The notes under the pieces were generated by a model. It searched no databases, had not been told where the DNA came from, and was given only the letters and a program-made list of their open reading frames with translations. A stretch of DNA of 10,475 nt from an uncultured Eubacteriales bacterium (GTDB lineage Bacteria; Bacillota; Clostridia; Oscillospirales; CAG-272): NCBI GenBank assembly GCA_934481515.1, contig CAKSPO010000053.1, positions 1 to 10,475 on the forward strand, written 5' to 3'. Position 1 is the stretch's first letter. Every line of letters starts with the position of its first letter. Of this stretch, positions 1 through 6,582 are shown one piece after another. The translations under genes were made by a program, and so were the position numbers.

Positions 1-464
1 GGTCTGTCCGTTACGGATGCCACACAGCCGGCAATGTCTCCCTCACTGATGATCGGCATGGCACAGCGGACGTGGTAAGCACCGCCCTCCGCCAATACGG
101 GGATCGGCTCCTCTCCTTCCCGGAGAACATACAGGGAGCGTTTTTCCATGACCTGTTCCAACTGCCCTGAGAGCGCTTTCTCTCCGTAATCCTTCTTCGG
201 AATGCCGGAGCAGGCGATGACGGCATCCCTGTCGCAGATGACGACGGAGAGAGAACAGGTTTTGTGAAGCGTTTCCGCGTATTGGGACGCAAATCCGGCA
301 AGCTCCCCGATGGGGGAATATTTTTTGAAAATGACCTCGCCCTCGCGGTCAGTGTAAATTTCCAACGGGTCGCCCTCGCGGATACGCATGGTTCTGCGGA
401 TTTCCTTCGGGATGACAACGCGGCCAAGGTCATCGATTCTTCTCACAATTCCGGTAGCTTTCAT
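1..464 (-). CDS. spoVT: Stage V sporulation protein T (AbrB-type regulator), 3' end off the window
   Basis: The minus-strand reading frame starts with MKATGIVRRIDDLGRVVIPK, the typical opening of SpoVT. Residues 1-50 are an AbrB-type swapped-hairpin DNA-binding domain with the hallmark LGRVVIPKEIRR at 13-24. Residues from about 52 onward match the GAF-like sensor domain of SpoVT (SPIGELAGFASQYAETLHK, then VICDRDAVIACSG). In the family, SpoVT is a forespore transcription factor that tunes late, SigG-dependent spore genes. About 154 codons are visible. B. subtilis SpoVT has 178 residues, so roughly the last two dozen lie beyond the left edge. The ATG at 464-462 is supported by GGAGG on the minus strand (470-474) with 5-nt spacing. 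An AbrB-only paralogue is unlikely because the GAF-like part is present and follows on without a break. No neighbouring gene appears to be co-transcribed upstream. Confidence 0.93.
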   Translation of the reverse strand, partial: MKATGIVRRIDDLGRVVIPKEIRRTMRIREGDPLEIYTDREGEVIFKKYSPIGELAGFASQYAETLHKTCSLSVVICDRDAVIACSGIPKKDYGEKALSGQLEQVMEKRSLYVLREGEEPIPVLAEGGAYHVRCAMPIISEGDIAGCVASVTDR

Positions 465-499
465 ACAAGCCTCCAATGGTAAAATGTTTGGTTTACACC

Positions 500-529
500 T
501 ATTATTGGTTTTCTTCCCGGTTTCTATCC
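500..529 (-). promoter_or_regulatory. Possible SigG/SigF-type promoter of spoVT
   Basis: On the minus strand GGATA (525-529) and AATAATA (500-506) are separated by exactly 18 bp. This resembles forespore promoters (-35 near G[AC]AT[AG], -10 near CAT..TA), although the -35 has G at its second position and the -10 lacks the leading C. The implied start lies about 30 nt before the spoVT ATG. I see no good SigA promoter in the same place. B. subtilis spoVT is SigG-transcribed, which fits, but the matches are imperfect. Confidence 0.35.
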
Positions 530-719
530 GCCAAGCAGCATGGAAATTTAAGGAACCGACGAAAGTTTTTGGAGCTTTTTTGCATCAGCCGCGGAGACTC
601 TGCCGGGCGTTTGATTTCCTGCGGAAAAGAAGGTGTAAAAAGCGTCGTTTTTTCACAGCCTCTTTTGCGTATTTATCTGGAATCTGAGCATTGAAAGCCA
701 GCAAAAGAAGACCCCATAC
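530..719. other. Non-coding stretch with one imperfect hairpin
   Basis: No convincing gene lies between spoVT and the tRNA terminator. The open frames here lack ribosome binding sites and recognisable sequence. The only structure I find is an imperfect inverted repeat: AAAAGA at 625-630 against TCTTTT at 661-666, with a further GTG.AAAAA / TTTTTTCAC pairing inside. On either strand it could act as a secondary terminator, for example for read-through from the tRNA gene. Confidence 0.4.
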
Positions 720-763
720 AAAGCAAAAATCCTGCCGAATTTTATCGGCAGGATTTTTGCTTT
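720..763. terminator. Bidirectional intrinsic terminator downstream of tRNA-Val
   Basis: A perfect 19-bp inverted repeat has left arm AAAGCAAAAATCCTGCCGA at 720-738, a 6-nt loop and its exact complement at 745-763. The GC core CCTGCCGA/TCGGCAGG is flanked by A- and T-tracts on both sides, so it can end transcription on either strand. Its natural user is the minus-strand tRNA-Val transcript, whose 3' end lies about 90 nt before it. Confidence 0.85.
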
Positions 764-853
764 CGGAAGATCCGGATTCGGATTCCGACATCATGAGAGG
801 AAACTTGGCATATTGCTACGCACTCCCAAAGAACGGAGGCGGCACTCTGCCGT

Positions 854-930
<77 letters not shown>

Positions 931-947
931 ATTGGAACACTGCGGAT

Positions 948-976
948 AGTATAGCACATTTTTTTCGGAATTGCAA
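948..976 (-). promoter_or_regulatory. SigA promoter of tRNA-Val
   Basis: On the minus strand a -35 TTGCAA (971-976), a 17-bp spacer and a -10 TATACT (948-953) are preceded by TGC, an extended -10. Transcription would start about 10-12 nt before the tRNA 5' end, the usual layout for a stable RNA gene. Confidence 0.85.
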
Positions 977-980
977 GAGC

Positions 981-1016
981 TTTTTTCGATTTTTCGGAAA
1001 ATTTTCCGGATTTTTT
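981..1016 (-). promoter_or_regulatory. A-tract-rich UP-element-like region with a 14-bp palindrome
   Basis: Directly upstream of the tRNA -35 element, the minus strand carries A-tracts at about 1011-1016, 998-1001, 990-994 and 981-986. They are spaced roughly one helical turn apart. The perfect palindrome CGGAAAATTTTCCG occupies 995-1008. Phased A-tracts upstream of a -35 are typical of UP elements that boost stable RNA promoters. The role of the palindrome is unknown. Confidence 0.45.
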
Positions 1017-1113
1017 GAAGAGAAGATAAAAGAAACCGAAAACGGAGAGGACGACAGGGGACGGGACGGAGAGAAGGAAGCTCCGACAGCTTGCGTCCGG
1101 TACCGACCGATAC

Positions 1114-1151
1114 AAAAAATTCCTGCCCTCGGTTCCGGAACCGGGGGCAGG
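1114..1151 (-). terminator. Intrinsic terminator of the lipoprotein gene
   Basis: On the minus strand a GC-rich hairpin pairs CCTGCCC (1145-1151 complement) and CGGTTC with GAACCG and GGGCAGG, with one internal mismatch and a tiny loop. It is followed by AATTTTTT (1114-1121 complement). It lies 16 nt past the TAA stop at 1168-1170. The T-run is only on the minus-strand side. Confidence 0.88.
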
Positions 1152-1167
1152 GGGACGGAAAATCATT

Positions 1168-2370
1168 TTACGGATTTTGATTTTTGGGACGGTAGCCCTG
1201 CTTCAGCATTTCTTTCATATTCTCCCACGCTTCTGTTGCAGAGGAAACCGCGTCCGCATAGGATTTTTCAAAGGCAGCCGAGAAAGCGGTGATCGCTTCG
1301 GTCGCGTGTGCGCCCGCTTCGTCAAGATAGCCCTGTATGCTGCTGTTGAGGGAGGCAATTGTTTTAACGGCTGCGTCGTAAGCGGTCTTCAGCTGTTCCT
1401 TTGCCTGATCCAGGAGAGTATTTGCCGTCTCATATGCCAGCTGCAGTGCCGCTTCCGCCTCATTCAGAAGGGCTTCCAGGTCGTCCAGATGGCTGTTGAC
1501 GGCATCCGTGATGTTGTTCGGCTCCAACTGAGAGACGTAGTTGCGGTAATTCAGAAATTCCGCTTTTCTCTGCCGGAATTCCGCCAGCGCCATCTGATAT
1601 GGGGAATCGTCCTCCAGAAGGTTCTCCGTCCGGATTTCCTCCACGGTATTGCATGCCTCGGTATAAGCGGTGAGAGCAAGGTTGATTCCCATGGCGGTCA
1701 AGGCGTCTGCCTTGGATTTGACATATTCGAATTTTGCCTTTTCCAGCGCCAATTCCTTGGCATCATAATAGGCGTTTTTCAACTGTTCGGAGTAGAGCTT
1801 TGCGGTTTCCTTGCGGGATTTCTCCAATGCCTTCAGCTTTTCCGCGTAGGACATTGCCTCCAGTTTTGCGCTTTCGATGTAAGGGGTGCACTTTTCCAGC
1901 TGCTCGTTCAGATAGGCGTTGGTCAGATCGGCAGCCTTCTGCACGGTTGCCTGCAGGTTCTTTTCGCTGAAATAATCCTTGACGGTCTTTTGAATGTCCT
2001 CGTAGCGCTTGGCGGCATCCTCGTCAGAGTATGCGATTTTCAGCTCATTTTCGCCGGCATTGGCGCTTCCGCTGACCAAAAAACCGGTCTCCTTGGAAAT
2101 ATCGATAAAGAGCCTGACTGCCTCTTCTTCGCTTTTTCCGACAAAAACGGAGCCTTCAATGATGAGGTTTCCCTCCTCATTCAGCGCGTTGACGCTGACA
2201 ACGGTTCCGGTTTCGTCCAGAATCAGTTCGATTTCCGGGTTGAGGGAGAGCGTCATGACGGTCGGATTCTTTTTCACGTTTTCCGACCCGTCTGCCTTGC
2301 AGGAGGCGAGCGGCAGAATGGCGGAAACGCAAAGTACAGCAACGATCAGAATACGGAAAATCTTTTTCAT
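1168..2370 (-). CDS. Lipoprotein with RsgI-type extracytoplasmic domain and long helical region
   Basis: This is a 400-aa protein. Residues 1-23 form a lipoprotein signal peptide (MKKIFRILIVAVL..., lipobox LASC), so Cys24 should be lipidated and the protein tethered outside the membrane. Residues 36-100 resemble the extracytoplasmic middle domain of RsgI-family anti-sigma factors: T-L-S-L-N-P-E-I-E-L, then VVSVNALNEEG and a GKS.EEAV helix. Asn44-Pro45 is equivalent to the pair cleaved autocatalytically in some clostridial RsgI proteins. Residues about 120-390 are alanine/glutamate/lysine-rich and probably long coiled-coil helices, with no enzyme motif. The RsgI cytoplasmic anti-sigma domain and transmembrane helix are absent, and no sigma gene is adjacent. 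The ATG at 2370 follows AAAGGAGA with about 10-nt spacing. The gene has its own promoter and terminator and is divergent from the ABC exporter. Function is unknown; a surface or cell-wall sensing or structural role is inference. Confidence 0.85.
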   Translation of the reverse strand: MKKIFRILIVAVLCVSAILPLASCKADGSENVKKNPTVMTLSLNPEIELILDETGTVVSVNALNEEGNLIIEGSVFVGKSEEEAVRLFIDISKETGFLVSGSANAGENELKIAYSDEDAAKRYEDIQKTVKDYFSEKNLQATVQKAADLTNAYLNEQLEKCTPYIESAKLEAMSYAEKLKALEKSRKETAKLYSEQLKNAYYDAKELALEKAKFEYVKSKADALTAMGINLALTAYTEACNTVEEIRTENLLEDDSPYQMALAEFRQRKAEFLNYRNYVSQLEPNNITDAVNSHLDDLEALLNEAEAALQLAYETANTLLDQAKEQLKTAYDAAVKTIASLNSSIQGYLDEAGAHATEAITAFSAAFEKSYADAVSSATEAWENMKEMLKQGYRPKNQNP

Positions 2371-2449
2371 AGCGGATCATTCTCCTTTTCGTTTTTTTGT
2401 TGCTTGCTGACGGAGTTTGCCTGCCCTGTGCACCTCTGTCAACGTCCCC

Positions 2450-2478
2450 ATTATATAACAAGTTGCAAAAGATGTCAA
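2450..2478 (-). promoter_or_regulatory. Consensus SigA promoter of the lipoprotein gene
   Basis: On the minus strand TTGACA (2473-2478), a 17-bp spacer and TATAAT (2450-2455) match the vegetative consensus at all 12 positions. The start point would be near 2443, giving a leader of about 73 nt. Constitutive, strong expression is expected unless a repressor acts. Confidence 0.93.
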
Positions 2479-2479
2479 G

Positions 2480-2519
2480 TTTTCCCCGGAATGTTTTTTT
2501 ATTTTCATTTTCGGGAAAA
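2480..2519. repeat. Inverted repeat between the two divergent promoters
   Basis: TTTTCCC (2480-2486) and GGGAAAA (2513-2519) form perfect 7-bp arms around a T-rich 26-bp centre. The pair sits almost exactly between the two outward-facing -35 elements (2473-2478 minus, 2525-2530 plus). It could be a shared operator or UP-element DNA serving both promoters. The arms are simple in sequence, so chance is possible. Confidence 0.4.
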
Positions 2520-2524
2520 AAGGC

Positions 2525-2553
2525 TTGTGATTCAATTGTTTTTATGATATACT
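2525..2553 (+). promoter_or_regulatory. SigA promoter of the ABC exporter operon
   Basis: TTGTGA (2525-2530), a 17-bp spacer and TATACT (2548-2553) with an extended TGA just before the -10. The start point would be near 2560, about 47 nt before the TTG start codon. Confidence 0.8.
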
Positions 2554-2592
2554 ATCAATTAACTCTCTTTTTAAGGGAAAATACCGGGCGGA

Positions 2593-2604
2593 AAGGCGGT
2601 GATC
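2593..2604 (+). promoter_or_regulatory. Near-complete Shine-Dalgarno fixing the TTG start
   Basis: AAGGCGGTGATC matches 11 of 12 bases of AAGGAGGTGATC, the complement of the 16S rRNA 3' end. It lies just before TTG at 2607 and selects that codon. The upstream in-frame ATG at 2544 overlaps the -10 element and has no such site. Confidence 0.8.
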
Positions 2605-2606
2605 GT

Positions 2607-4391
2607 TTGATTTTCGGAAAACATATCAACCGGTATTATCTGCGCTACGGGGGAGTCCTGCTTCTGGGACTTCTGACGCTGATTGCAGTGGACTATTTTC
2701 AACTGAAGGTACCGGAGCTGTACCGGATGGTCATCAACGGGATGAACCACGGGGAAGTCCTTTTCAAGGGTGAAATGCGGCCTTTCGATATGGAGTTTCT
2801 TCTGGAGGAAATCTGCCGTCCGATGCTGGTGATCATTCTTGCCATGGTTTTCGGGCGGTTTCTCTGGAGAATCTGTTTCTTTGGTTCCGGCATCCGGGTG
2901 GAAACGGATCTGCGGAACCGGATGTTTGACCGCTGCAAGGATCTTTCTCAGGAATATTATCAGGTCAATAAGGTCGGGAACCTGATGTCGCTGTTTACCA
3001 ACGACCTGGAAACGGTGCAGGACTGCTTCGGTTCCGGAATTCTCATGCTGTTTGACGCGCTTTTTCTCGGCATTCTTGCCGTGACAAAGATGATCCGGAT
3101 GAATCCGCTCCTGACCCTGCTTTCCATGATTCCCATGGCATTCCTGATGGGAATTGCGACCATTGTCGGAAAGCGGATGATGAAAAAATGGGATGCCCGG
3201 CAGGAGGCGTTTTCCAACCTTTCGGATTTTTCGCAGGAGAGCTTTTCGGGAATTGCTGTTATCAAGGCGTTTGTCAAAGAGACTCTGGAGCTGTTGGCGT
3301 TCCGGAAGCTGAACCGGGAGAACGAGAAGGCGAATGTGGAGTACACCCGCGCCTCGGTTCTTCTGGAAATTTATGTGACGCTGTTTGTGGAATCGGTCAT
3401 CTGCGTGATTCTCGGCTACGGCGGTTATCTTGTTTATTGCGGTTTCTTCAATGCCGGCGAGCTGGTGGAGTTTATCGGATACTTCAACGCGGTCATCTGG
3501 CCGGTGATGGCGGTGTCGGAGCTGATGGAGATGACCTCCCGCGGCAGAGCTTCCGTCCGCAGAATCAGCACGCTCCTGGACGCACAGCCTACGGTGGTGG
3601 ATCGTCCGGACGTGAAGCCGGTCGAAAAGATTTGCGGGAAGATAGAATTCCGGCATCTGAACTTCCGTTATCCGGGCGGGGAGCGGGATGTGCTGGAGGA
3701 TGTTTCCTTTACGATTGCGGCGGGGGAAAGCGTCGGAATCGTCGGACGCACCGGCGCCGGAAAAACAACGCTTGCGGATCTTCTGCTTCGGATTTACAAT
3801 GTACCGGATGGTAGTCTGTTTCTGGACGGACAGGATGTCAACCGGATACCCATCCGGCAGGTGCGGGAAGCCTGTGCCTACGTCCCACAGGATAACTTCC
3901 TGTTCAGCGATACCATTGCAAACAACATCGCGTTTGGTGTTTCTCAGGGAGAGCCGGAGCGGGTGAGAGCCGCTGCCACCGCGGCGGACGTACATGACAA
4001 CATTGCGGAATTCCGGGACGGCTATGAGACGGTTCTCGGAGAGCGGGGCGTTACGGTTTCCGGCGGACAGAAGCAGCGGATTTCCATTGCACGTGCGCTG
4101 ATGAAGGATGCGCCCATCCTGATTCTGGATGATGCAGTGTCTGCGGTGGACACCGGGACGGAGCGGATCATCCTGGACAACCTGAAGCAACTGCGCAACG
4201 GAAAAACGACTGTTCTGATTGCACACCGTATTTCCACAGTGGAACAGCTGGATAAGATCGTTTTTCTGGAGGACGGACGTATTCTGGCGGTCGGAACCCA
4301 TGAAACGCTTTATGCAAGCTGTGCGCCGTACCGCCACATGGTGGAGCTGCAACAGCTGGAGGAAGAGGGAGGTGAAGATTTCCGTGCGTGA
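2607..4391 (+). CDS. Heterodimeric ABC exporter subunit A (permease-ATPase fusion, degenerate site)
   Basis: A 594-aa half-transporter. Residues 1-330 form a type-IV (MsbA-like) membrane domain of six helices, with a charged external loop at about 45-70. The nucleotide-binding domain runs from about 344 to 580. It has Walker A GRTGAGKTT (380-388, Lys386), Q-loop Gln428, signature VSGGQ (484-488), Walker B LILDD (Asp508, Asp509) and H-loop His540. The usual catalytic Glu after Walker B is Asp509, the pattern of the degenerate subunit in heterodimeric exporters such as TM287/288, BmrCD and LmrCD. It would pair with the gene that follows and overlaps it, exporting an amphipathic drug, lipid or peptide; the substrate cannot be read from sequence. 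Start is TTG at 2607, chosen for its strong ribosome binding site and its position after the promoter. Confidence is high for family, low for substrate. Confidence 0.93.
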   Translation: MIFGKHINRYYLRYGGVLLLGLLTLIAVDYFQLKVPELYRMVINGMNHGEVLFKGEMRPFDMEFLLEEICRPMLVIILAMVFGRFLWRICFFGSGIRVETDLRNRMFDRCKDLSQEYYQVNKVGNLMSLFTNDLETVQDCFGSGILMLFDALFLGILAVTKMIRMNPLLTLLSMIPMAFLMGIATIVGKRMMKKWDARQEAFSNLSDFSQESFSGIAVIKAFVKETLELLAFRKLNRENEKANVEYTRASVLLEIYVTLFVESVICVILGYGGYLVYCGFFNAGELVEFIGYFNAVIWPVMAVSELMEMTSRGRASVRRISTLLDAQPTVVDRPDVKPVEKICGKIEFRHLNFRYPGGERDVLEDVSFTIAAGESVGIVGRTGAGKTTLADLLLRIYNVPDGSLFLDGQDVNRIPIRQVREACAYVPQDNFLFSDTIANNIAFGVSQGEPERVRAAATAADVHDNIAEFRDGYETVLGERGVTVSGGQKQRISIARALMKDAPILILDDAVSAVDTGTERIILDNLKQLRNGKTTVLIAHRISTVEQLDKIVFLEDGRILAVGTHETLYASCAPYRHMVELQQLEEEGGEDFRA

Positions 4392-6270
4392 GTATTTGCC
4401 GCTTCTGATCGTCGGTGCCATTATCGGGACACTGTCGGTCTGCTTCATTCTGGCGTATGCGCTGATGAAGAACAAAAAGGAAGCCATCGGATTTGACCGT
4501 CATATGAAGGACGGGGAAATTCTGCGGCGCTTGCTCCGGTATGCGAAGCCGTACCGGAAAAGCTTTGTTTTTATCGGAATCCTGATGCTGATCTCCGTTT
4601 CCTATGAAATTATTTCTCCGCTTCTGATCGGCGAGATTGAGGAAATGGTGAAAGAAACGTTTGCACTGTCCGCCCTGTGGCTCCGCGTAGGGGCTTATGC
4701 CTCCATCCTTCTGCTGTCGGTGGGATGCACCTATTTGCAGGCGATCACGCTCCAGAAAACGGGTCAGAAAATTCTTTCCGCTCTGCGGGAGGATCTGTTT
4801 TCGCACATTGAGAGCCTTTCCCATGAACAGCTCAACCATATGCCGGTCGGAAAGCTGGTCACGCGCGTGACCAATGACACCGATGCCGTATCCAGGCTGT
4901 TCACCAATATTCTGGTCAACTTTTTCCGGAACTGTTTTGTCATTCTCGGTGTTCTTGTCGCCATGCTCTGCCTGAACTATGAGCTGACGCTGATGGTGCT
5001 GTGCTTTGTTCCGTTTATCGTTCTGTTCACCATGATTTTCCGCAAATTCAGCCGCCGGGCATACCGGAAGGTCAAGGACGGAACCACGGAAATCAACACC
5101 TATCTCTCGGAAAATCTGTCCGGGATGAAGGTCATTCAGGTCTATCGCCGGGAGGAGGCGAAAAAGCGGGCGTTTGAGGAGAGAAGCCGGGCGCTTGGAA
5201 AAGCGAAGGAAAAGGAGATTTTTGTGTTCGGTATTTTCCGCCCGGTGGTATATATGCTGTATATTTCCTCGGTGCTCTGCCTTCTGTATCTGGGCGGCAG
5301 AGGGTATATCCGTGATACGGCGTTCATGGGACAGGTGATTACCAGCGGGACGGTCGTGACCTTCTATATGTATATTTCCCGCTTCTTTGACCCGATTCAG
5401 AGCCTTGCGGAGCAGTTCAACTGGCTCCAGTCCGCACTGGCTTCCGCTGAAAAAATTTTTACGGTCTTTGACCTGCAACCGACCGTTGTGGACACACCGG
5501 ATGCAATTGATCCGGGAGAAATCCGCGGAGAGATTGAATTTTCTCACGTCTGGTTTTCCTATGTGCCGGAGGAATGGGTTTTGCGGGACGTTTCCTTTCA
5601 CATCCTGCCCGGAGAGACAGCGGCGTTTGTCGGCTCCACCGGCTCCGGAAAGAGCACCATTCTTGCCCTGATCTGCCGGAACTATGAAATTCAGAAGGGG
5701 GAGATCCGGATTGATGGGGTTGATATCCGGAAGATTCGGATTTCTGCGCTGCGCCGCCATTTCGGGCAGATGCTGCAGGACGTTTTTCTGTTCTCGGGAA
5801 CCATCCGGAGCAATCTTCTTTTGCGGATGGAGGGGGTCTCCGACGACGAGGTCATGGCGGCGTGCCGCTATGTCAACGCCGATTCTTTTATCGGAAAGCT
5901 GGAGCACGGTTTGGACGAAGAGGTGCGGGAGCGGGGGAACAATTTTTCCGCCGGTCAGCGGCAGCTTCTCTCGTTTGCGCGAACCGTTCTCCATCACCCG
6001 TCGGTGATGATTCTGGACGAGGCGACCGCCAACATTGATACGGAAACGGAGCTGTTAATACAGGATTCTCTGGAAAAGATGATGAACATCGGAACCATGC
6101 TGATGGTTGCACATCGCCTGTCCACCATTCAGCATGCCGATAAGATTTTCCTGCTCTCCAAAGGAGAGATTCTGGAGGAGGGAACCCATCAGGATCTGTT
6201 GCACCGCAAGGGAAGATATTATCAGCTCTATATGCTTCAATACCACCGGGAGCAGATGAAAAAGGCATAA
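4372..6270 (+). CDS. Heterodimeric ABC exporter subunit B (permease-ATPase fusion, catalytic Glu)
   Basis: About 632 aa from GTG at 4372, overlapping the first subunit by 20 bp, so translation is probably coupled. An extra hydrophobic helix at about 7-28 precedes the usual six-helix domain, which begins near residue 55. The ATPase domain runs from about 386. It has Walker A GSTGSGKST (421-429, Lys427), Q-loop Gln469, signature FSAGQ (525-529, a departure from LSGGQ), Walker B MILDE (Asp549, Glu550) and H-loop His581. It therefore supplies the competent Walker B, while its deviant signature faces the Asp509 site of subunit A. This is the complementary half of a heterodimer. The start is uncertain: GTG 4372 has GGAGG 9 nt upstream, while GTG 4384 has GGGAGG 11 nt upstream and would overlap by only 8 bp. 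Either way the extra helix is included. Substrate unknown; multidrug or lipid export is the family norm. Confidence 0.93.
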   Translation: MKISVREYLPLLIVGAIIGTLSVCFILAYALMKNKKEAIGFDRHMKDGEILRRLLRYAKPYRKSFVFIGILMLISVSYEIISPLLIGEIEEMVKETFALSALWLRVGAYASILLLSVGCTYLQAITLQKTGQKILSALREDLFSHIESLSHEQLNHMPVGKLVTRVTNDTDAVSRLFTNILVNFFRNCFVILGVLVAMLCLNYELTLMVLCFVPFIVLFTMIFRKFSRRAYRKVKDGTTEINTYLSENLSGMKVIQVYRREEAKKRAFEERSRALGKAKEKEIFVFGIFRPVVYMLYISSVLCLLYLGGRGYIRDTAFMGQVITSGTVVTFYMYISRFFDPIQSLAEQFNWLQSALASAEKIFTVFDLQPTVVDTPDAIDPGEIRGEIEFSHVWFSYVPEEWVLRDVSFHILPGETAAFVGSTGSGKSTILALICRNYEIQKGEIRIDGVDIRKIRISALRRHFGQMLQDVFLFSGTIRSNLLLRMEGVSDDEVMAACRYVNADSFIGKLEHGLDEEVRERGNNFSAGQRQLLSFARTVLHHPSVMILDEATANIDTETELLIQDSLEKMMNIGTMLMVAHRLSTIQHADKIFLLSKGEILEEGTHQDLLHRKGRYYQLYMLQYHREQMKKA

Positions 6271-6286
6271 TTGCAAGAATGTCAGC

Positions 6287-6312
6287 CCCCGCCTGACGTA
6301 TGGCAGGCGGGG
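6287..6312 (+). terminator. GC-rich hairpin just after the ABC operon, weak U-tract
   Basis: Perfect 9-bp arms CCCCGCCTG (6287-6295) and CAGGCGGGG (6304-6312) with an 8-nt loop lie 16 nt after the stop. The following bases (CGGTTTGCTTC) are a poor U-tract. It may be a 3'-end stabiliser or inefficient terminator rather than the main stop. Confidence 0.45.
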
Positions 6313-6364
6313 CGGTTTGCTTCGGCGATTTGTTGTATACGGCACATCCCTGCCGTTGCCGAAG

Positions 6365-6393
6365 AAAATGCCGATCGGGATTCCGGTATTTTT
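6365..6393 (+). terminator. Weak terminator-like hairpin
   Basis: AAAATGCCG (6365-6373) pairs with CGGTATTTT (6384-6392) through nine pairs including one G-U, with a 10-nt loop, and ends in a run of five T. The stem is A/U-rich at its base and so weaker than its neighbours. Confidence 0.4.
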
Positions 6394-6432
6394 GACGCGG
6401 TCTCAGGCGATTTGCCGTCGATCCAAATGCCG

Positions 6433-6481
6433 AAGGCGGTGCGAAAAAACGCGGTCAGAGTTTTTTCACACCGCCTTTTTT
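6433..6481 (+). terminator. Main intrinsic terminator of the ABC operon
   Basis: AAGGCGGTG (6433-6441) pairs with CACCGCCTT (6469-6477). After a 2-nt internal loop, AAAAAAC pairs with GTTTTTT around a short loop. A T-run covers 6476-6481. The T-run is only on the plus side, so it serves the exporter operon, about 170 nt past its stop. Confidence 0.8.
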
Positions 6482-6542
6482 GAGTCCGGAATGGCTGGCA
6501 GATCTGTATCCGCAGAACCTGCAAGGCGCTTCCCGTCATAGG

Positions 6543-6582
6543 AAAAGCGGGAAGCCGCGACAGGGACAATCCCGGCTTTTTT
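6543..6582 (+). terminator. Additional terminator-like hairpin
   Basis: AAAAGCGGGA (6543-6552) pairs with TCCCGGCTTTT (6570-6580) with one bulged G, closing a 17-nt loop, and is followed by a T-run to 6582. It could back up the stronger terminator or end an unrecognised short transcript. Confidence 0.45.

Noticed and set aside
1177..2547. 456-codon open frame on the plus strand opposite the lipoprotein gene
   Set aside because: It has no ribosome binding site or family resemblance and is Cys/Phe-rich as expected of an antisense frame. The minus-strand gene has signal peptide, promoter and terminator.
2397..2606. Extension of exporter subunit A upstream to 2397 or to ATG 2544
   Set aside because: This region holds the operon promoter, and ATG 2544 overlaps the -10 element; transcripts would start after it.
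2571..4487. 638-codon minus-strand open frame opposite exporter subunit A
   Set aside because: His/Arg/Gln-rich translation with no domain; it is the reverse of a clear ABC transporter gene.
4168..5997. 609-codon minus-strand open frame opposite exporter subunit B
   Set aside because: Same reason: low-complexity antisense frame over all conserved ABC motifs of the plus strand.
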